This document shows positions 1-10,068 of a stretch of DNA of 36,417 bases, one piece after another; position 1 is the stretch's first letter, and every line of letters begins with the position of its first letter. The notes below the pieces were generated by a model. It was not told where the DNA came from, did no database searches, and saw nothing but the letters and a program-made list of their open reading frames with translations. The stretch is from Acidobacteriota bacterium (GTDB lineage Bacteria > Acidobacteriota > Terriglobia > Bryobacterales > Bryobacteraceae). Where the stretch lies: assembly GCA_025354525.1 (NCBI GenBank), contig JANXMS010000027.1, positions 1-36,417 of the forward strand, given 5' to 3'. The translations under genes were made by a program, and so were the position numbers.

Positions 1-1187
1 GCGGTGGCGACGGCGTGCCCGTCAGCGACGTCGGCCACGGGCTGCTGGCGCGTTTTGACGCAATCGAGAAAGTTGCGAACATGAAGGTCGAACTGCTCCT
101 CGGATGAACCAGGCACCTTCATGGCCGGGGTCCAGGGCTCCGGTTTCGCTTGGCTACGGACGGGTCCGCCGCCGGGAGTTCCTTTGAACTGAGGAATGGC
201 GTTTGCGGGATCGACCTTCATGTCGGGCACGATCTCGAAGCCGCCGCGATCAATCACCATGGAGCCCTTGGTCCCGAAGAACTCCAGTGAGCCGGGCCGA
301 GGGGTTCCCCTGGAAGCCTCGCGATGATGCCAGGCGGCGGTCATGCCGGGGAAGGCGTAAATTGCGTCTTGCGTATCCGGCGTTTCGCCGTCGTCGAGCA
401 GGGCAAAACGACCGCCCATGCTGACGACGGACTGCGGGCCCTTGAGGCCAAGGGCCCAGTACATGATGTCGATCGAGTGGGCACCGAGGTTAGTCATCTG
501 ACCACCCGAGAAATCCCAAAACCAGCGGAAGTGGTAGATGCCGCGATGGGGGGAATACGGTCGCATGGGTGCCGGGCCGCACCACATGTCGTAGTCGAAA
601 TTGGAAGGTGCCACACCTGGAGGAGGGGCGCCAAACCCAGGCATCACGTTGCGCGAAGCCTGCATGCGAACGTGATGGATCTTGCCGATCGCGCCTTCGC
701 GGAGGAGATCGCGGCCCTTAGCGTAATGGCGGCCCGAGCGCTGCTGGGTGCCCACTTGAACGACGCGGTTGTACTTGCGAGCAGCCTTAATCATCCACTG
801 CCCTTCTGCGTGGAACAACGTCATGGGCTTTTCGACGTAGACGTCTTTTCCGGCGCCGCAGGCCATGATCGTCATCAAGGCATGCCAATGGTCGGGCGTC
901 GAGACGACGATGGCTTGCAGTTCCTTATCGTCGAGCAGCCGACGGAAATCGGAGTAGGCCCGGGGCTTGCCGCCCATGGCTTGCAGCCCTTCTTCCAAGC
1001 GCGGCTGATAGGACTCGGCCATCGCAGCCATGTCGACATCGCGCTGGTTCTTGAAGTCAAAAACGTGTTGGGCACCGATGAGGCCGTAGCCGATGAACCC
1101 GACTTGAATCCGATCGTTAGCGCCCCAGACGCGACTGGCGGCGGCGGCCGTAGCGGCACCCATGAAGTATCGACGAGTGGTTACCAT
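1..1187 (-). CDS. Gfo/Idh/MocA family oxidoreductase, Tat-exported, 3' end cut by window edge
   Basis: The minus-strand frame is open from an ATG at 1187 to the left edge, about 395 codons, so the C-terminus is missing. The N-terminus has a twin-arginine leader ([16 protein letters not shown]), followed by a Rossmann nucleotide-binding loop ([12 protein letters not shown], about residues 29-40). The STPDHWH motif lies near residues 96-102 and the family's EKP motif at 119-121. The last visible part ([15 protein letters not shown]) matches the usual C-terminal region of Tat-exported Gfo/Idh proteins abundant in Acidobacteria and Planctomycetes. These are NAD(P)-dependent sugar or polyol oxidoreductases acting in the periplasm; the substrate cannot be read from the sequence. 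The gene is divergent from the xylonate dehydratase with 45 bp between starts, so shared control and a role in sugar-acid metabolism are plausible inferences. Confidence 0.88.
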   Translation of the reverse strand, partial: MVTTRRYFMGAATAAAASRVWGANDRIQVGFIGYGLIGAQHVFDFKNQRDVDMAAMAESYQPRLEEGLQAMGGKPRAYSDFRRLLDDKELQAIVVSTPDHWHALMTIMACGAGKDVYVEKPMTLFHAEGQWMIKAARKYNRVVQVGTQQRSGRHYAKGRDLLREGAIGKIHHVRMQASRNVMPGFGAPPPGVAPSNFDYDMWCGPAPMRPYSPHRGIYHFRWFWDFSGGQMTNLGAHSIDIMYWALGLKGPQSVVSMGGRFALLDDGETPDTQDAIYAFPGMTAAWHHREASRGTPRPGSLEFFGTKGSMVIDRGGFEIVPDMKVDPANAIPQFKGTPGGGPVRSQAKPEPWTPAMKVPGSSEEQFDLHVRNFLDCVKTRQQPVADVADGHAVAT

Positions 1188-1232
1188 CGGCGCGATTCTA
1201 TCACTCCTCGCGATAGACTTAAAGCTGAGCCA

Positions 1233-3203
1233 ATGTCCACAATTTTTGATTCCGGCGATTCTTCCCTCTTCGATGTCCGCACGAAGGTTCCTGGCCCGAA
1301 GGGCCAGTTGCCCATCACCCCTGAGATGCTGCTCACTCGCCCGTCGGGCGACTTGTTCGGCTGGACGCTGAACGCTGGCATGGGCTGGGACCCCGCCAAG
1401 CTCGGCGGGAAGGAGATTTTACTGTTGTCGACCCACGGCGGCATTCGCCGACCGGACGGCACGCCAGTGGCGCTGGGCTACCATACGGGCCATTGGGAAG
1501 TCGGGTTGATGGTGGAGGCCGCAGCCGAAGAGTTGGCCAAGCACGGCGCGGTGCCGTTTGCCGGAGCCTGCACGGACCCTTGCGATGGGCGCAGCCAAGG
1601 CACCCCGGGCATGTTCGATTCCCTGCCCTACCGGAACGACGCGGCGATGATCTTCCGACGGCTGATTCGGAGCCTGCCGACGCGGCGCGGCGTGATCGGC
1701 GTGGCGACGTGCGACAAGGGCCTCCCCGCGATGATGATGGCGCTGGCCGCCCAACACGATATGCCTTGCGTGCTCGTGCCGGGCGGCGTGTCTCTACTGG
1801 CCGAAGATGGCGAGGACGCCGGCAAAGTGCAGTCGATTGGCGCACGGTTCTCCCATGGTCAAATCACGCTCGAAGAGGCCGCCGATATGGGCTGCCGGGC
1901 GTGCGCGTCGCCAGGCGGCGGCTGCCAGTTTTTGGGCACGGCGGCAACGTCGCAGGTGGTCGGCGAAGCGTTAGGGATGACGCTGCCGCACGCGGCGCTA
2001 TCGCCATCGGGACATCCGATTTGGCTCGACATGGCACGGCGAAGCGGACGGGCGGTGTTGGAGTTGGGCAAGCTGGGTTGGACGATGGCCGACATTCTTA
2101 CGGACGCGGCGTTTGAAAACGCGATGGTGGCCCATGCGGCGTTTGGCGGGTCGACGAATCTAATTCTGCATATTCCGGCCGTGGCGCACCAGGCAAAGCT
2201 CCGGAGGCCCAACGTCGACGATTGGTCCCGCATCAACAAGCAGGTGCCGCGCTTGGTGGACGCTTTGCCGAACGGGCCGCGGAACCATCCGACGGTCCAA
2301 GTCTTCCTGGCCGGCGGGGTACCGGAGGTGATGCTGCATCTTCGGAAGATGGGGCTGCTCCAGCTCAAAACGAAGACCGTCGCGGGCTGCACTCTCGATG
2401 AGGTTTTGGACTGGTGGGAGCAGAGCGAGCGTCGGGCCGAGTTGCACAAGGTGTTGCGCGACAGGGACGGGGTGGACGCGAACAACGTAATCTTTTCGGC
2501 CGAGACGGCGCGGTCGCGCGGCATCGGCTCGACGGTCTGTTTTCCAACTGGAAACCTGTCGCCGGAAGGCAGCGTGATCAAGAGCACGTCGATTGATCCG
2601 ACGGTGGTAGATGCCGATAACGTCTACCGCAAACGCGGCCCGGCCCGCGTCTTTACGAGCGAACCCGCGGCGATTGCGGCGATCAAAGAAGGCAAGATCC
2701 AGAGTGGCGACGTGATGGTGCTGATGTCCCGCGGGCCGAGAGGATCCGGGATGGAGGAGACGTATCAGGTGACGAGCGCGCTGAAGTTTCTCCCGTTCGG
2801 CAAGCACGTCGCGCTACTGACGGATGCGCGGTTCAGCGGAGTTTCAACCGGCGCGTGTATCGGCCATGTTTCCCCGGAAGCGTTGGCGGGCGGGCCGATT
2901 GGCCGCTTGCAGGACGGCGACTTGATCGAGATCGTCATCGATCGGAATTCTCTGGAAGGCACCGTGAATCTACTCGGCGAAGATGGCACGCGGGAAGCCG
3001 GTACGTTGCTGCTCGCGGGCCGGACGCCGCACCCGGGGATCCGGCCTGATCCGCTGCTGCCGGACGACACCCGGCTTTGGGGCTTGCTTCAGGAAGTGAG
3101 CGGTGGCCCGTGGGGCGGCTGCGTCTATGACGTCGATGCTATTGCGGAGACTTTAGAGGCTGGCCTGGTGGCGCTAGGCCGGAAAGCTCATTCTCCAGCT
3201 TGA
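1233..3203 (+). CDS. yjhG: D-xylonate dehydratase, YjhG/YagF type (IlvD/Edd superfamily)
   Basis: 656 residues, essentially the length of E. coli YjhG/YagF (about 655), and alignable by eye along its whole length ([29 protein letters not shown]-like and GPIGRL segments). The family dehydrates D-xylonate to 2-keto-3-deoxy-xylonate using an iron-sulfur cluster. Likely cluster cysteines are C117 (DPCDGR), C160 (ATCDKG) and C231 (GGGCQF). The frame is open far upstream (to 324), but homology begins at the ATG at 1233, where the protein reads [13 protein letters not shown]; earlier starts would lie inside the divergent oxidoreductase gene. No strong ribosome binding site is visible. The last 65 bp overlap the end of the convergent TPR gene. 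Confidence 0.92.
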   Translation: MSTIFDSGDSSLFDVRTKVPGPKGQLPITPEMLLTRPSGDLFGWTLNAGMGWDPAKLGGKEILLLSTHGGIRRPDGTPVALGYHTGHWEVGLMVEAAAEELAKHGAVPFAGACTDPCDGRSQGTPGMFDSLPYRNDAAMIFRRLIRSLPTRRGVIGVATCDKGLPAMMMALAAQHDMPCVLVPGGVSLLAEDGEDAGKVQSIGARFSHGQITLEEAADMGCRACASPGGGCQFLGTAATSQVVGEALGMTLPHAALSPSGHPIWLDMARRSGRAVLELGKLGWTMADILTDAAFENAMVAHAAFGGSTNLILHIPAVAHQAKLRRPNVDDWSRINKQVPRLVDALPNGPRNHPTVQVFLAGGVPEVMLHLRKMGLLQLKTKTVAGCTLDEVLDWWEQSERRAELHKVLRDRDGVDANNVIFSAETARSRGIGSTVCFPTGNLSPEGSVIKSTSIDPTVVDADNVYRKRGPARVFTSEPAAIAAIKEGKIQSGDVMVLMSRGPRGSGMEETYQVTSALKFLPFGKHVALLTDARFSGVSTGACIGHVSPEALAGGPIGRLQDGDLIEIVIDRNSLEGTVNLLGEDGTREAGTLLLAGRTPHPGIRPDPLLPDDTRLWGLLQEVSGGPWGGCVYDVDAIAETLEAGLVALGRKAHSPA

Positions 3204-3909
3204 AAAGGTTGATCAGGTTCTGGAGCTGAGAGGCGACAAAGGGGCTGGTCTTTTGCATAGCAAGGACCAGCGCCTGGGCTTCCAGTTGACGTTTCTCAAG
3301 CAGGTAGCTGACGATGAGTTGGCGGGCGGCGGTGACGTGGAAGGGATCGAGTTCACAAGTCTTTTCGAGAGCTTTGATTTTTTCCTTGGCGTTGCCGGCG
3401 CGGTCGTAGCTGAGGCCGAGCAGATACCAAGCTTCGGCGAAGAGGGGCTTGCGGGCGACGGCCTGTTTTAGCTGTACGATGGCGGCATCCAGATTTCCGC
3501 GCTCATAAAGCGGCAAGGCCGTTCGGACATGGCCTTCGGCGACGGGGTCGATGTTGGCACGCCATGCCGCCAGCGATTCTGGGTTGCGCGTTTGGACCGG
3601 GATCGGCTTGGCTGAAAATAGCATTTCGGTTCCCGTCGTCGGCAAGTGGAAACCGAGGAGGAGGCGACCGCGGGCGACGTCTTCCCCGCGCACCGCATTG
3701 AATTTGAGTTCGGTGCCTTGGTGGGTTCGAGCGGTGATTCGCTCTGCGCGCACGAAGCAGGGACGCGCGGTTTCGACGACTCCAGGCTCATTGGCGAGCC
3801 GGCCCACTTCGGCGCAGATCTGTTTGCCTTCGGCGTTAAAGCCGAGTACGGTGAGGGTTAGGACTTGGGCCGGAGCAGTGAGCGCCCAGAGAAACAGAAG
3901 AGCCCGCAT
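3139..3909 (-). CDS. Exported TPR-repeat protein
   Basis: 256 residues from an ATG at 3909, chosen because it begins directly with a hydrophobic signal peptide ([15 protein letters not shown]); a start 27 bp upstream would put a polar extension before it. Residues about 20-115 form an unassigned domain. About residues 135-225 contain TPR-like helical pairs ([43 protein letters not shown]). It probably acts as a periplasmic scaffold or assembly protein, but no partner is identifiable. It lies 28 bp from the divergent start of the next exported protein, and its 3' end overlaps the xylonate dehydratase gene tail to tail by 65 bp. Its C-terminal 20 or so residues are therefore encoded antisense to a conserved enzyme. 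Confidence 0.75.
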   Translation of the reverse strand: MRALLFLWALTAPAQVLTLTVLGFNAEGKQICAEVGRLANEPGVVETARPCFVRAERITARTHQGTELKFNAVRGEDVARGRLLLGFHLPTTGTEMLFSAKPIPVQTRNPESLAAWRANIDPVAEGHVRTALPLYERGNLDAAIVQLKQAVARKPLFAEAWYLLGLSYDRAGNAKEKIKALEKTCELDPFHVTAARQLIVSYLLEKRQLEAQALVLAMQKTSPFVASQLQNLINLFKLENELSGLAPPGQPLKSPQ

Positions 3910-3937
3910 AGAATTGATGGTAGAACAGCAGGACACG

Positions 3938-4675
3938 ATGAGACATTACAGATTGGCGGCGATGCTTCTGATGGCGTGGATAGTAGGGGCGGCGGAGCGA
4001 CCTTATATTACGGAGCGGGGGCGGCAGATGAATGGGCACTCGGCGGGCAGCGGTCCCGCCATTGTTTCGGGACGAAGTTCCACTGGCGCGACGTTTGTGC
4101 ACGACCCGATGGGCCACGCTATCTTGCGGTTTCCGGATGGCACCAAACAGCGGCTCTTCACGAATTTGAGTAAAAAGACAACTTTTTTTGGCACGCCCGC
4201 CGAAGCGTTGCAGGTTGAACTCACCCCAGAGAGCGACTGCATGAAGGATGGCGACGGCAGCCCCTCGGTGTTTGCAACGCTTGCCGGCCGGGAGAAGCTT
4301 CTGGGGGTTGACACTGTCAGAATTCTGCACGTTACCCCGAGCGCCCGTGCGGTGTCGTGGCGCGTGCCGGCAGCGGGATGCGCTCTGGTCCAGATGGGCG
4401 TGCAGTGGTTAGATCCAGCGACGGGTCGGATGGGATCGGTGACGACCGAACAGATGACAAAGTTCGAATTCAGAGAGCCGGAGGTCAAGTGGTTCGCTTC
4501 GAACGGGTATGAGGAGGTGACGCCATCGGCCGCCCAACAGGCCCAGTTATTTTTCAATACACAAGGGAGAGGACCGAAACAGCCCATCGACGACAAGATA
4601 ATGGAACTTTTGAAAAGGGACGACGCAAACTATAAGCGTCGCAACCCGGACGGTCGCACCAGAAACGGCCTCTAA
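3938..4675 (+). CDS. Hypothetical exported protein
   Basis: 245 residues. The ATG at 3938 is preceded by an AGGA element at a good distance and opens a signal peptide (RLAAMLLMAWIVGAAE). The frame continues upstream, but that part is antisense to the TPR gene and is not credible. The mature part has a central region (residues about 45-200) with two cysteines (SDCMKDG, AAGCALV) that could form a disulfide, and a basic C-terminal tail. I do not recognise a domain. Start-to-start distance to the divergent TPR gene is 28 bp and ileS begins 39 bp downstream, so it may share control with either. Confidence 0.68.
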   Translation: MRHYRLAAMLLMAWIVGAAERPYITERGRQMNGHSAGSGPAIVSGRSSTGATFVHDPMGHAILRFPDGTKQRLFTNLSKKTTFFGTPAEALQVELTPESDCMKDGDGSPSVFATLAGREKLLGVDTVRILHVTPSARAVSWRVPAAGCALVQMGVQWLDPATGRMGSVTTEQMTKFEFREPEVKWFASNGYEEVTPSAAQQAQLFFNTQGRGPKQPIDDKIMELLKRDDANYKRRNPDGRTRNGL

Positions 4676-4714
4676 ACGAAAGCGACCGCTTCTGTTCGAT
4701 AATAGAGGACTACC

Positions 4715-7525
4715 ATGGATTGGAGTTCGCTCGACCTCAAAAAGACCGTAAACCTGCCCCAGACGGCGTTTTCGATGAAGGCAAATCTGCCCAACCTGGA
4801 GCCGAAATTGCTCGCGGAATGGGCAGAGACCAAGCTCTACGAGCGAATTCGCGAGCGTCGCAAAGGGCAGCCGCAGTTCATTCTGCATGATGGGCCTCCG
4901 TACGCCAATGGCAACATCCACCTTGGCCACGCCTTCAATAAGCTACTGAAAGACTTCATCGTCAAATCGAAGACGATGGCTGGCTTCGATTCGCCCTACG
5001 TCCCCGGATGGGACTGCCACGGCTTGCCGATCGAGATCAAAGTCGATAGCGAGCTCGGCAGCAAGAAGGCACAGATGTCGACGGCGGAGATCCGCCGGGC
5101 GTGCCGGGCTTACGCCCAGAAATACGTTAATCTGCAGAGCAGCAGTTTCCAGCGCCTCGGCGTCATGGGCCGATGGGACGACCCGTATCTGACGATGGCC
5201 CCCGAGTATCAGGCCGCCATCGCGGGCGCGTTCGTGGACTTTTACGCCAAGGGATATGTTTACCGCGGCCTCAAACCCGTGAACTGGTGCATCAGTTGCC
5301 GTACCGCATTAGCCGAAGCTGAAACCGAATACGAGAACCATAAGAGTCCCTCGATCTGGGTGAAGTTTAAGCTGACTTCGGCGGCCGAAGCCGTCGATCC
5401 GGCGTTGGCTGGACGCGACGTTTTTGGCCTGATCTGGACGACCACGCCTTGGACAATTCCGGCCAATCTCGGCCTGTGCTTCCATCCACGACTTGAGTAT
5501 GTCGCTGTCGAATCGCCGCAGGGGTTGATGATCGTCGCCGATGGCCTGCTCGCACAAGTCGCTAAGGATTTGGGCTGGGAGAGCCACGCTGTGATCGCCC
5601 GCTTCCCGGGGTCGCGGTTGGAAGGCAGCACGTTTGCCCACCCGTTCGCCCAGCGCGAGAGCAAAGGCGTACTGGGCGAGCATGTGACGCTTGAACAAGG
5701 CACTGGCATCGTGCACACGGCACCCGGCCATGGCATGGACGATTACATCGTCGGCCTGCAGAATGGCTTGGCCGTTTATTGTCCAGTGGACGCGGCGGGT
5801 CGCCTGTATCACACCGAATCCGAGCCGGGCCATTTGCCGGAAGAACTCATCGGACTCACCGTTTGGGAAGCCAACGCCAAGGTGATGGAACTGCTGACGG
5901 CAGTGGATGCTTTGGCCGGACGGCGGACAATCGAACACTCCTATCCCCATTGCTGGCGCTGCCATAAGCCCACCATTTTCCGGGCGACCGAGCAATGGTT
6001 TATCGGCATGGAGAAGAACAATCTTCGCCAAACGGCGCTCGACGCCATCAAACGCGTGAAGTGGATGCCCACGTGGGGCGAAGAGCGGATCTCGAACATG
6101 ATCGCCGCCCGGCCGGACTGGTGTATCTCCCGGCAGCGGACCTGGGGTGTGCCGATTGTGGCGTTCACGTGCAACGCCTGCGGCGATCTAGTCAAGGATC
6201 GGACGGTCCTCGACGGCGTCGTCGCGCAGTTCAAGATCCATTCGGCCGACCTCTGGTACGAAAAGACGCCGGCCGAACTGCTGCCCGAAGGCTACGCTTG
6301 CGGCAGTTGCGGAGCCAGCGATTTTTCCAAAGAAAAGGACATTCTGGACGTCTGGTTCGACAGCGGCTCCAGCCATTTGGCCGTCTTGAACGAGCGGTAC
6401 GATTTGCCATGGCCGGCCGACTTGTACCTGGAAGGAGGCGATCAGTATCGAGGTTGGTTCCACTCGTCGCTGCTCGTTGGCGTTGGGACCAAGGGCGATG
6501 CACCGTATCGGGGCTGCCTCACCAACGGCTGGGCGCTGGATGAAAAAGGCCGGGCGATGTCGAAGTCGCTGGGCAACGTGATCGAACCGGAAAAGATCAT
6601 CAAGCAGGCGGGGGCGGACATCCTGCGCTTGTGGGTGAGTTCGGTTGAATTCTGGGAAGACGTTCGGCTGGGAGACGAAATCCTCCAGCGGTTAATCGAG
6701 GCCTACCGTAAGTTCCGGAACACGTTCCGTTACGCCCTCGGGAATTTGCATGGGTTCGATCCGCAAACCGATGCGGTGCCCGCCGACGAGTTAGAGCCAA
6801 TCGACCAGTGGATTCTCGTTCGCGCCGAGGAGTTGGTGGCGAAGTGCCGCGTTTGGTACGACGAATACGCGTTTCATCGCATCTTTCAGGCCTGCTATGC
6901 GTTCTGCTCCACCGACTTGAGCGCTGTCTATTTTGATGTGTTGAAGGACCGTCTTTACACGACGGCGACAAAGTCGCGGGCCCGGCGCAGTGCGCAGACC
7001 GCGCTCTACCGCTTGATCGATTCGTTGATCCGCTTGCTGGCTCCCATCCTCGCCTTCACTTGCGAGGAGATCTGGAAAAGCCTCGGCAAAACCGATAGCG
7101 TTCATTTGGCTCTGTTGCCAAATCCTGAGGAGTTGACCGCGGGTATTCCAGCGGCGCAACGGAGTTCGCTCGCCGATTGGGACAAGTTGATGGCACTCCG
7201 CGGCGAGGTAACCAAGCCTCTCGAAGCCGCGCGGCAGACGAATCTGATCGGCGCTCCGCTCGAAGCGAAGGTGAAGATCGCTGCCGAAGAAGCGACCTAC
7301 AACTTGCTGGCGGCGCATCGGGACGAACTGCCGGGATTATTTATCGTTTCGCAGGTTGAGTTAGAACGCAGCGGGCCGGGGCCGATGGCGGTCGAAGTCA
7401 GTAAGGCCGATGGAACCAAGTGCGAGCGCTGTTGGAAGTTCATGCCGAACGTCGGGGCTGATCGAGAACTGCCGACGGTGTGCGCTCCGTGTGCGGCCTC
7501 GGTGCGCGAAATGTTTGCGGCTTAG
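4715..7525 (+). CDS. ileS: Isoleucyl-tRNA synthetase
   Basis: 936 residues, normal for bacterial class I IleRS, which charges tRNA-Ile in the cytoplasm. The HIGH-type motif is seen as NGNIHLGHA at about residues 65-73, the WTTTPWT editing-domain motif follows, and the KMSKS motif appears as AMSKS at 614-618 (the first lysine is alanine, a change I believe is tolerated in many IleRS). A C-terminal zinc-binding module with two CxxC pairs (CERC and CAPC) lies near residues 905-930. An AGAGGA ribosome binding site at 4704-4709 precedes the ATG. The gene is followed 2 bp later by lspA, a very common bacterial pairing, so ileS-lspA-lgt are likely co-transcribed. Confidence 0.97.
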   Translation: MDWSSLDLKKTVNLPQTAFSMKANLPNLEPKLLAEWAETKLYERIRERRKGQPQFILHDGPPYANGNIHLGHAFNKLLKDFIVKSKTMAGFDSPYVPGWDCHGLPIEIKVDSELGSKKAQMSTAEIRRACRAYAQKYVNLQSSSFQRLGVMGRWDDPYLTMAPEYQAAIAGAFVDFYAKGYVYRGLKPVNWCISCRTALAEAETEYENHKSPSIWVKFKLTSAAEAVDPALAGRDVFGLIWTTTPWTIPANLGLCFHPRLEYVAVESPQGLMIVADGLLAQVAKDLGWESHAVIARFPGSRLEGSTFAHPFAQRESKGVLGEHVTLEQGTGIVHTAPGHGMDDYIVGLQNGLAVYCPVDAAGRLYHTESEPGHLPEELIGLTVWEANAKVMELLTAVDALAGRRTIEHSYPHCWRCHKPTIFRATEQWFIGMEKNNLRQTALDAIKRVKWMPTWGEERISNMIAARPDWCISRQRTWGVPIVAFTCNACGDLVKDRTVLDGVVAQFKIHSADLWYEKTPAELLPEGYACGSCGASDFSKEKDILDVWFDSGSSHLAVLNERYDLPWPADLYLEGGDQYRGWFHSSLLVGVGTKGDAPYRGCLTNGWALDEKGRAMSKSLGNVIEPEKIIKQAGADILRLWVSSVEFWEDVRLGDEILQRLIEAYRKFRNTFRYALGNLHGFDPQTDAVPADELEPIDQWILVRAEELVAKCRVWYDEYAFHRIFQACYAFCSTDLSAVYFDVLKDRLYTTATKSRARRSAQTALYRLIDSLIRLLAPILAFTCEEIWKSLGKTDSVHLALLPNPEELTAGIPAAQRSSLADWDKLMALRGEVTKPLEAARQTNLIGAPLEAKVKIAAEEATYNLLAAHRDELPGLFIVSQVELERSGPGPMAVEVSKADGTKCERCWKFMPNVGADRELPTVCAPCAASVREMFAA

Positions 7526-7527
7526 TT

Positions 7528-8034
7528 ATGATGTCTAGGATCCGAATTGCCATCATCGCTTTAGTGCCGCTGGTCTTCGCCCTCGATTGGGGAACCAAGC
7601 GGCTCATCGAAGCGCGGGTAAGCTTCTGGGACACTCACGCCGTCATTCCGGGCTTCTTCAGCATCGTCCACGCGCAAAACCGGGGGGCGGCATTCAGCTT
7701 GTTACAGGATGCCTCCGAGCAGGTCCGCGGAGTCGTTCTCATCGGGTTTTCTGGCGTGATCACCCTCGTCGTGGCCGGGATGCTCGCGATGTCGTTTCGG
7801 AATAAAGATCGGCAGTCTGATTGGGTTCGGGCGGCGTTGGCGCTGGTGCTCAGCGGCGCGCTGGGAAACATGTGGGATCGGGTGCTGCGCGGCTACGTGA
7901 CGGATTTCTTGCTCGTCTACATCGGCGAGTATAGTTGGCCGGTGTTCAACGTGGCCGACAGTGCGATCTGCATTGGGGCCGGTTTGCTGCTGCTGGATAT
8001 TTGGCGAGAAAGGGGGGAAAAGCATGCTGCCTAA
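7528..8034 (+). CDS. lspA: Lipoprotein signal peptidase (signal peptidase II)
   Basis: 168 residues, the usual size for LspA, an inner-membrane aspartyl protease that removes the signal peptide from diacylglyceryl-modified prolipoproteins. The conserved NRGAAFS segment is present, as are the two catalytic aspartate motifs, GNMWDR and FNVADS. Hydrophobic segments at about residues 5-22, 60-80, 90-110 and 135-155 fit four membrane spans. Two adjacent ATGs (7528 and 7531) are possible; the first is 2 bp after the ileS stop. Its 3' end overlaps lgt by 11 bp. Confidence 0.95.
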   Translation: MMSRIRIAIIALVPLVFALDWGTKRLIEARVSFWDTHAVIPGFFSIVHAQNRGAAFSLLQDASEQVRGVVLIGFSGVITLVVAGMLAMSFRNKDRQSDWVRAALALVLSGALGNMWDRVLRGYVTDFLLVYIGEYSWPVFNVADSAICIGAGLLLLDIWRERGEKHAA

Positions 8035-8818
8035 GCTGTTTCCAGTCGGCGATTTTTTCCTGCCGACGTATGGGGTATTGGTCGCCAGTGGCGTACTTCT
8101 GGGACTGATGGTGACGACGCGGTTGGCGCGCCTGCACAAGTTAGATCCCGAAAAAATCACAAACTTGGTGCTTTACGTCGTGTTCGCCGGAATGCTCGGC
8201 GCGAAGTTGGCTATGTTTGCTTTCGACTGGGGCTACTACGCCCAGCGACCGGAAGAGATCTTTTCCTTGGCGACACTCCAAGCGGCGGGCGTATTCCAGG
8301 GAGGGCTGGTCACAGCGATCCTTGCCGCCTGGTGGTACGTTCGACGCGAGAAGATGGCTTTTTTGCCGATCGCCGACCTGTTCGCCCCGGGGCTAGCCTT
8401 GGGGCATGCGGTAGGGCGGATCGGGTGTTTTGCGGCAGGCTGCTGCTACGGAGCGTATTGCGAGCGTCCGTGGGCCGTGCGTTATACGAATCCGGACGCC
8501 GCAAAAATCAGCGGGACACCCTTAGGGATCCCCTTACACCCGTCGCAGCTTTACGAGGCGGTGGCTGAGTTTGTTCTGTTCTGGGTACTCTATCGGATGG
8601 CCAAGCGGCCGCATGTCCCAGGAACGGTGATCGGACAGTACCTGACCGTCTATTCGACAGTGCGCTTTTTCGTCGAGTTTGTTCGACATCATGAGCAAGG
8701 GTTGCAGGCAGGGTTATCCCTGACGCAGTGGATGAGCCTGGGTTTTGCGCTGGCCGGAGCCGCGTATTTAGTGCGGGCGCACAGGGTCGCTGCCTCGGTT
8801 GCGGCACCCAAGAACTAA
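8024..8818 (+). CDS. lgt: Prolipoprotein diacylglyceryl transferase
   Basis: 264 residues. Lgt transfers diacylglycerol from phosphatidylglycerol to the lipobox cysteine, the step before LspA. Recognised features are the signature region GRIGCFAAGCCYG and the HPSQLYE motif, with about seven hydrophobic segments expected for this inner-membrane enzyme. The ATG at 8024 is preceded by an AGGGGGGA ribosome binding site lying inside the lspA gene; the frame extends further upstream, but only as an out-of-frame shadow of lspA. The overlap implies translational coupling of the two lipoprotein-maturation enzymes. A lipoprotein substrate of the pathway is encoded at 34393-35421. Confidence 0.95.
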   Translation: MLPKLFPVGDFFLPTYGVLVASGVLLGLMVTTRLARLHKLDPEKITNLVLYVVFAGMLGAKLAMFAFDWGYYAQRPEEIFSLATLQAAGVFQGGLVTAILAAWWYVRREKMAFLPIADLFAPGLALGHAVGRIGCFAAGCCYGAYCERPWAVRYTNPDAAKISGTPLGIPLHPSQLYEAVAEFVLFWVLYRMAKRPHVPGTVIGQYLTVYSTVRFFVEFVRHHEQGLQAGLSLTQWMSLGFALAGAAYLVRAHRVAASVAAPKN

Positions 8819-8828
8819 GGTGTTTTTC

Positions 8829-8860
8829 AGGCAGTTTTAGGTAGACTGCTTCATTTGTTT
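8829..8860 (+). terminator. Possible weak terminator after lgt
   Basis: AGGCAGT (8829-8835) can pair with ACTGCTT (8845-8851) through a 9-base loop, with one G-U pair, followed by a T-rich stretch. It is weak, but it separates the housekeeping operon from the TadE-like genes. Confidence 0.3.
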
Positions 8861-8912
8861 CCGGGTCTTCCTCCTCTATCGTGATGTATAGGCACAGAGT
8901 GTCTGTAGATCA

Positions 8913-9407
8913 ATGACGGAACAAATCGACAAACTGCCGCGGAGTAAGGAATCGGGCAACGCGATGCTCGAGATGGGATTGGTGTTTGTGCCCTTGTTCG
9001 CAATTCTGTTTGCGATTTCCGACTATTCGATGGCGGTGTTTATGCGGGCTACTTTGCAGCACTCGGTGCGCGAAGGGGTTCGCTACGCCGTGACGTATCA
9101 GACGATGTCGGGGCTGTGTCAGGACGCATCGATCAAGCAGGTGGTCAAGTCGGCGTCGACCGGTTTTTTGAACTCGACGCATGACAGCCTGATCTTTGTT
9201 AAGTATCACGCGCCAACCGATTTGACGTCGGTGGTTACGGGTGCCGGGAGCAACGCCGCCGGCAACATCGTCGAAGTATCGATCGAAAATTATAGCCATC
9301 GCTGGATCGCGCCACTGCTGCGGAGCAACACGCCGCTGACCATCACAGTAGCGGCAGCCGACCGCACAGAGAGCTTAGCCGGGACGGCAACGCCGCCCTG
9401 CCGTTGA
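8913..9407 (+). CDS. TadE-like pilus assembly/pseudopilin protein
   Basis: 164 residues with the TadE arrangement: a short polar N-terminus, a Gly-Asn-Ala then Glu just before a single hydrophobic segment (MLEMGLVFVPLFAILFAI, about residues 18-35), and an extracytoplasmic domain. In Tad/Flp systems such minor pilins are processed by a prepilin peptidase and help assemble or anchor Flp pili. Here no Flp major pilin, TadA ATPase, secretin or peptidase is nearby. It is the first of three similar proteins (next start 6 bp downstream) and presumably forms one transcription unit ending at 11627. Confidence 0.8.
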   Translation: MTEQIDKLPRSKESGNAMLEMGLVFVPLFAILFAISDYSMAVFMRATLQHSVREGVRYAVTYQTMSGLCQDASIKQVVKSASTGFLNSTHDSLIFVKYHAPTDLTSVVTGAGSNAAGNIVEVSIENYSHRWIAPLLRSNTPLTITVAAADRTESLAGTATPPCR

Positions 9408-9413
9408 GGACTT

Positions 9414-10052
9414 ATGCTCGATTCTAACCATCGATCTCGTAGAGCAAGACAAGGCGGAAACTCGATCATCGAGTTTTCCCTCGTGATCGTATTCTTGCTG
9501 CCCATCCTGTTTGGGGTGTTCTCGGTCGGCATGAGCCTTACCAAATCGGTTCAGGCCGCGGTGGTGGCTCGCGACTCTGGCTCCATGTTCATGCGCTATG
9601 TGGATTTTTCGACCACGCAGAATCGCGCGCTCATCGTGCGGATCGCCAGTGGATTGGGAATGACCGACAACGGAGGCAACGGGACGGTGATTCTGACGCA
9701 GATCATGCGGGCTGGTGCCGGGCAGTGCGTCCCGACATTCGCCGATACGGCGTCGTGTCCGAACTTCAATCGCCACGTGATCATCAAACGAATTGTGATC
9801 GGCAACACGACGTTGACTACCAGTGCCTTCGGCACTCCCGCCGTTGGGATCATCGGGACGGATGGCAACATTACCGCCACCAACTATCTTTCGAACTCCA
9901 CCGCGCGAGCCGACGCCTTCGATCCGGTGATGAACCCAGACCTCGGAGACGGAGAGTTCGCCTTCGTCGCCGAAGCCTACTTCATCACCCCGGAACTCGA
10001 CATGCCGGGCAATCGAGTCAACACCAGTGTCTATCAACGCAGCATTTTCTAG
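9414..10052 (+). CDS. TadE/TadF-like protein
   Basis: 212 residues. It has a basic N-terminus, then NSIIEFSLVIVFLLPILFG, with the glutamate typical of TadE-like segments directly before the hydrophobic helix (about residues 16-40). The rest is a polar extracytoplasmic domain rich in Thr, Asn and Gly, with two cysteines (GQCVP and SCPNF) that may form a disulfide. The GAGGA ribosome binding site lies at the end of the preceding gene, so translation is probably coupled. The TadG-like gene follows 16 bp downstream. Function is inferred only from the family and context. Confidence 0.75.
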   Translation: MLDSNHRSRRARQGGNSIIEFSLVIVFLLPILFGVFSVGMSLTKSVQAAVVARDSGSMFMRYVDFSTTQNRALIVRIASGLGMTDNGGNGTVILTQIMRAGAGQCVPTFADTASCPNFNRHVIIKRIVIGNTTLTTSAFGTPAVGIIGTDGNITATNYLSNSTARADAFDPVMNPDLGDGEFAFVAEAYFITPELDMPGNRVNTSVYQRSIF

Positions 10053-10068
10053 TTAGGGGGCCCGATCA

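Noticed and set aside
324-1232. A long in-frame N-terminal extension of the xylonate dehydratase
   Set aside because: It is antisense to the Gfo/Idh oxidoreductase, whose motifs are clear, and family homology begins only at the ATG at 1233.
4676-4714. T-box riboswitch before ileS
   Set aside because: The gap is only 39 bp and holds a short AAGCG/CGCTT inverted repeat; there is no room for a T-box.
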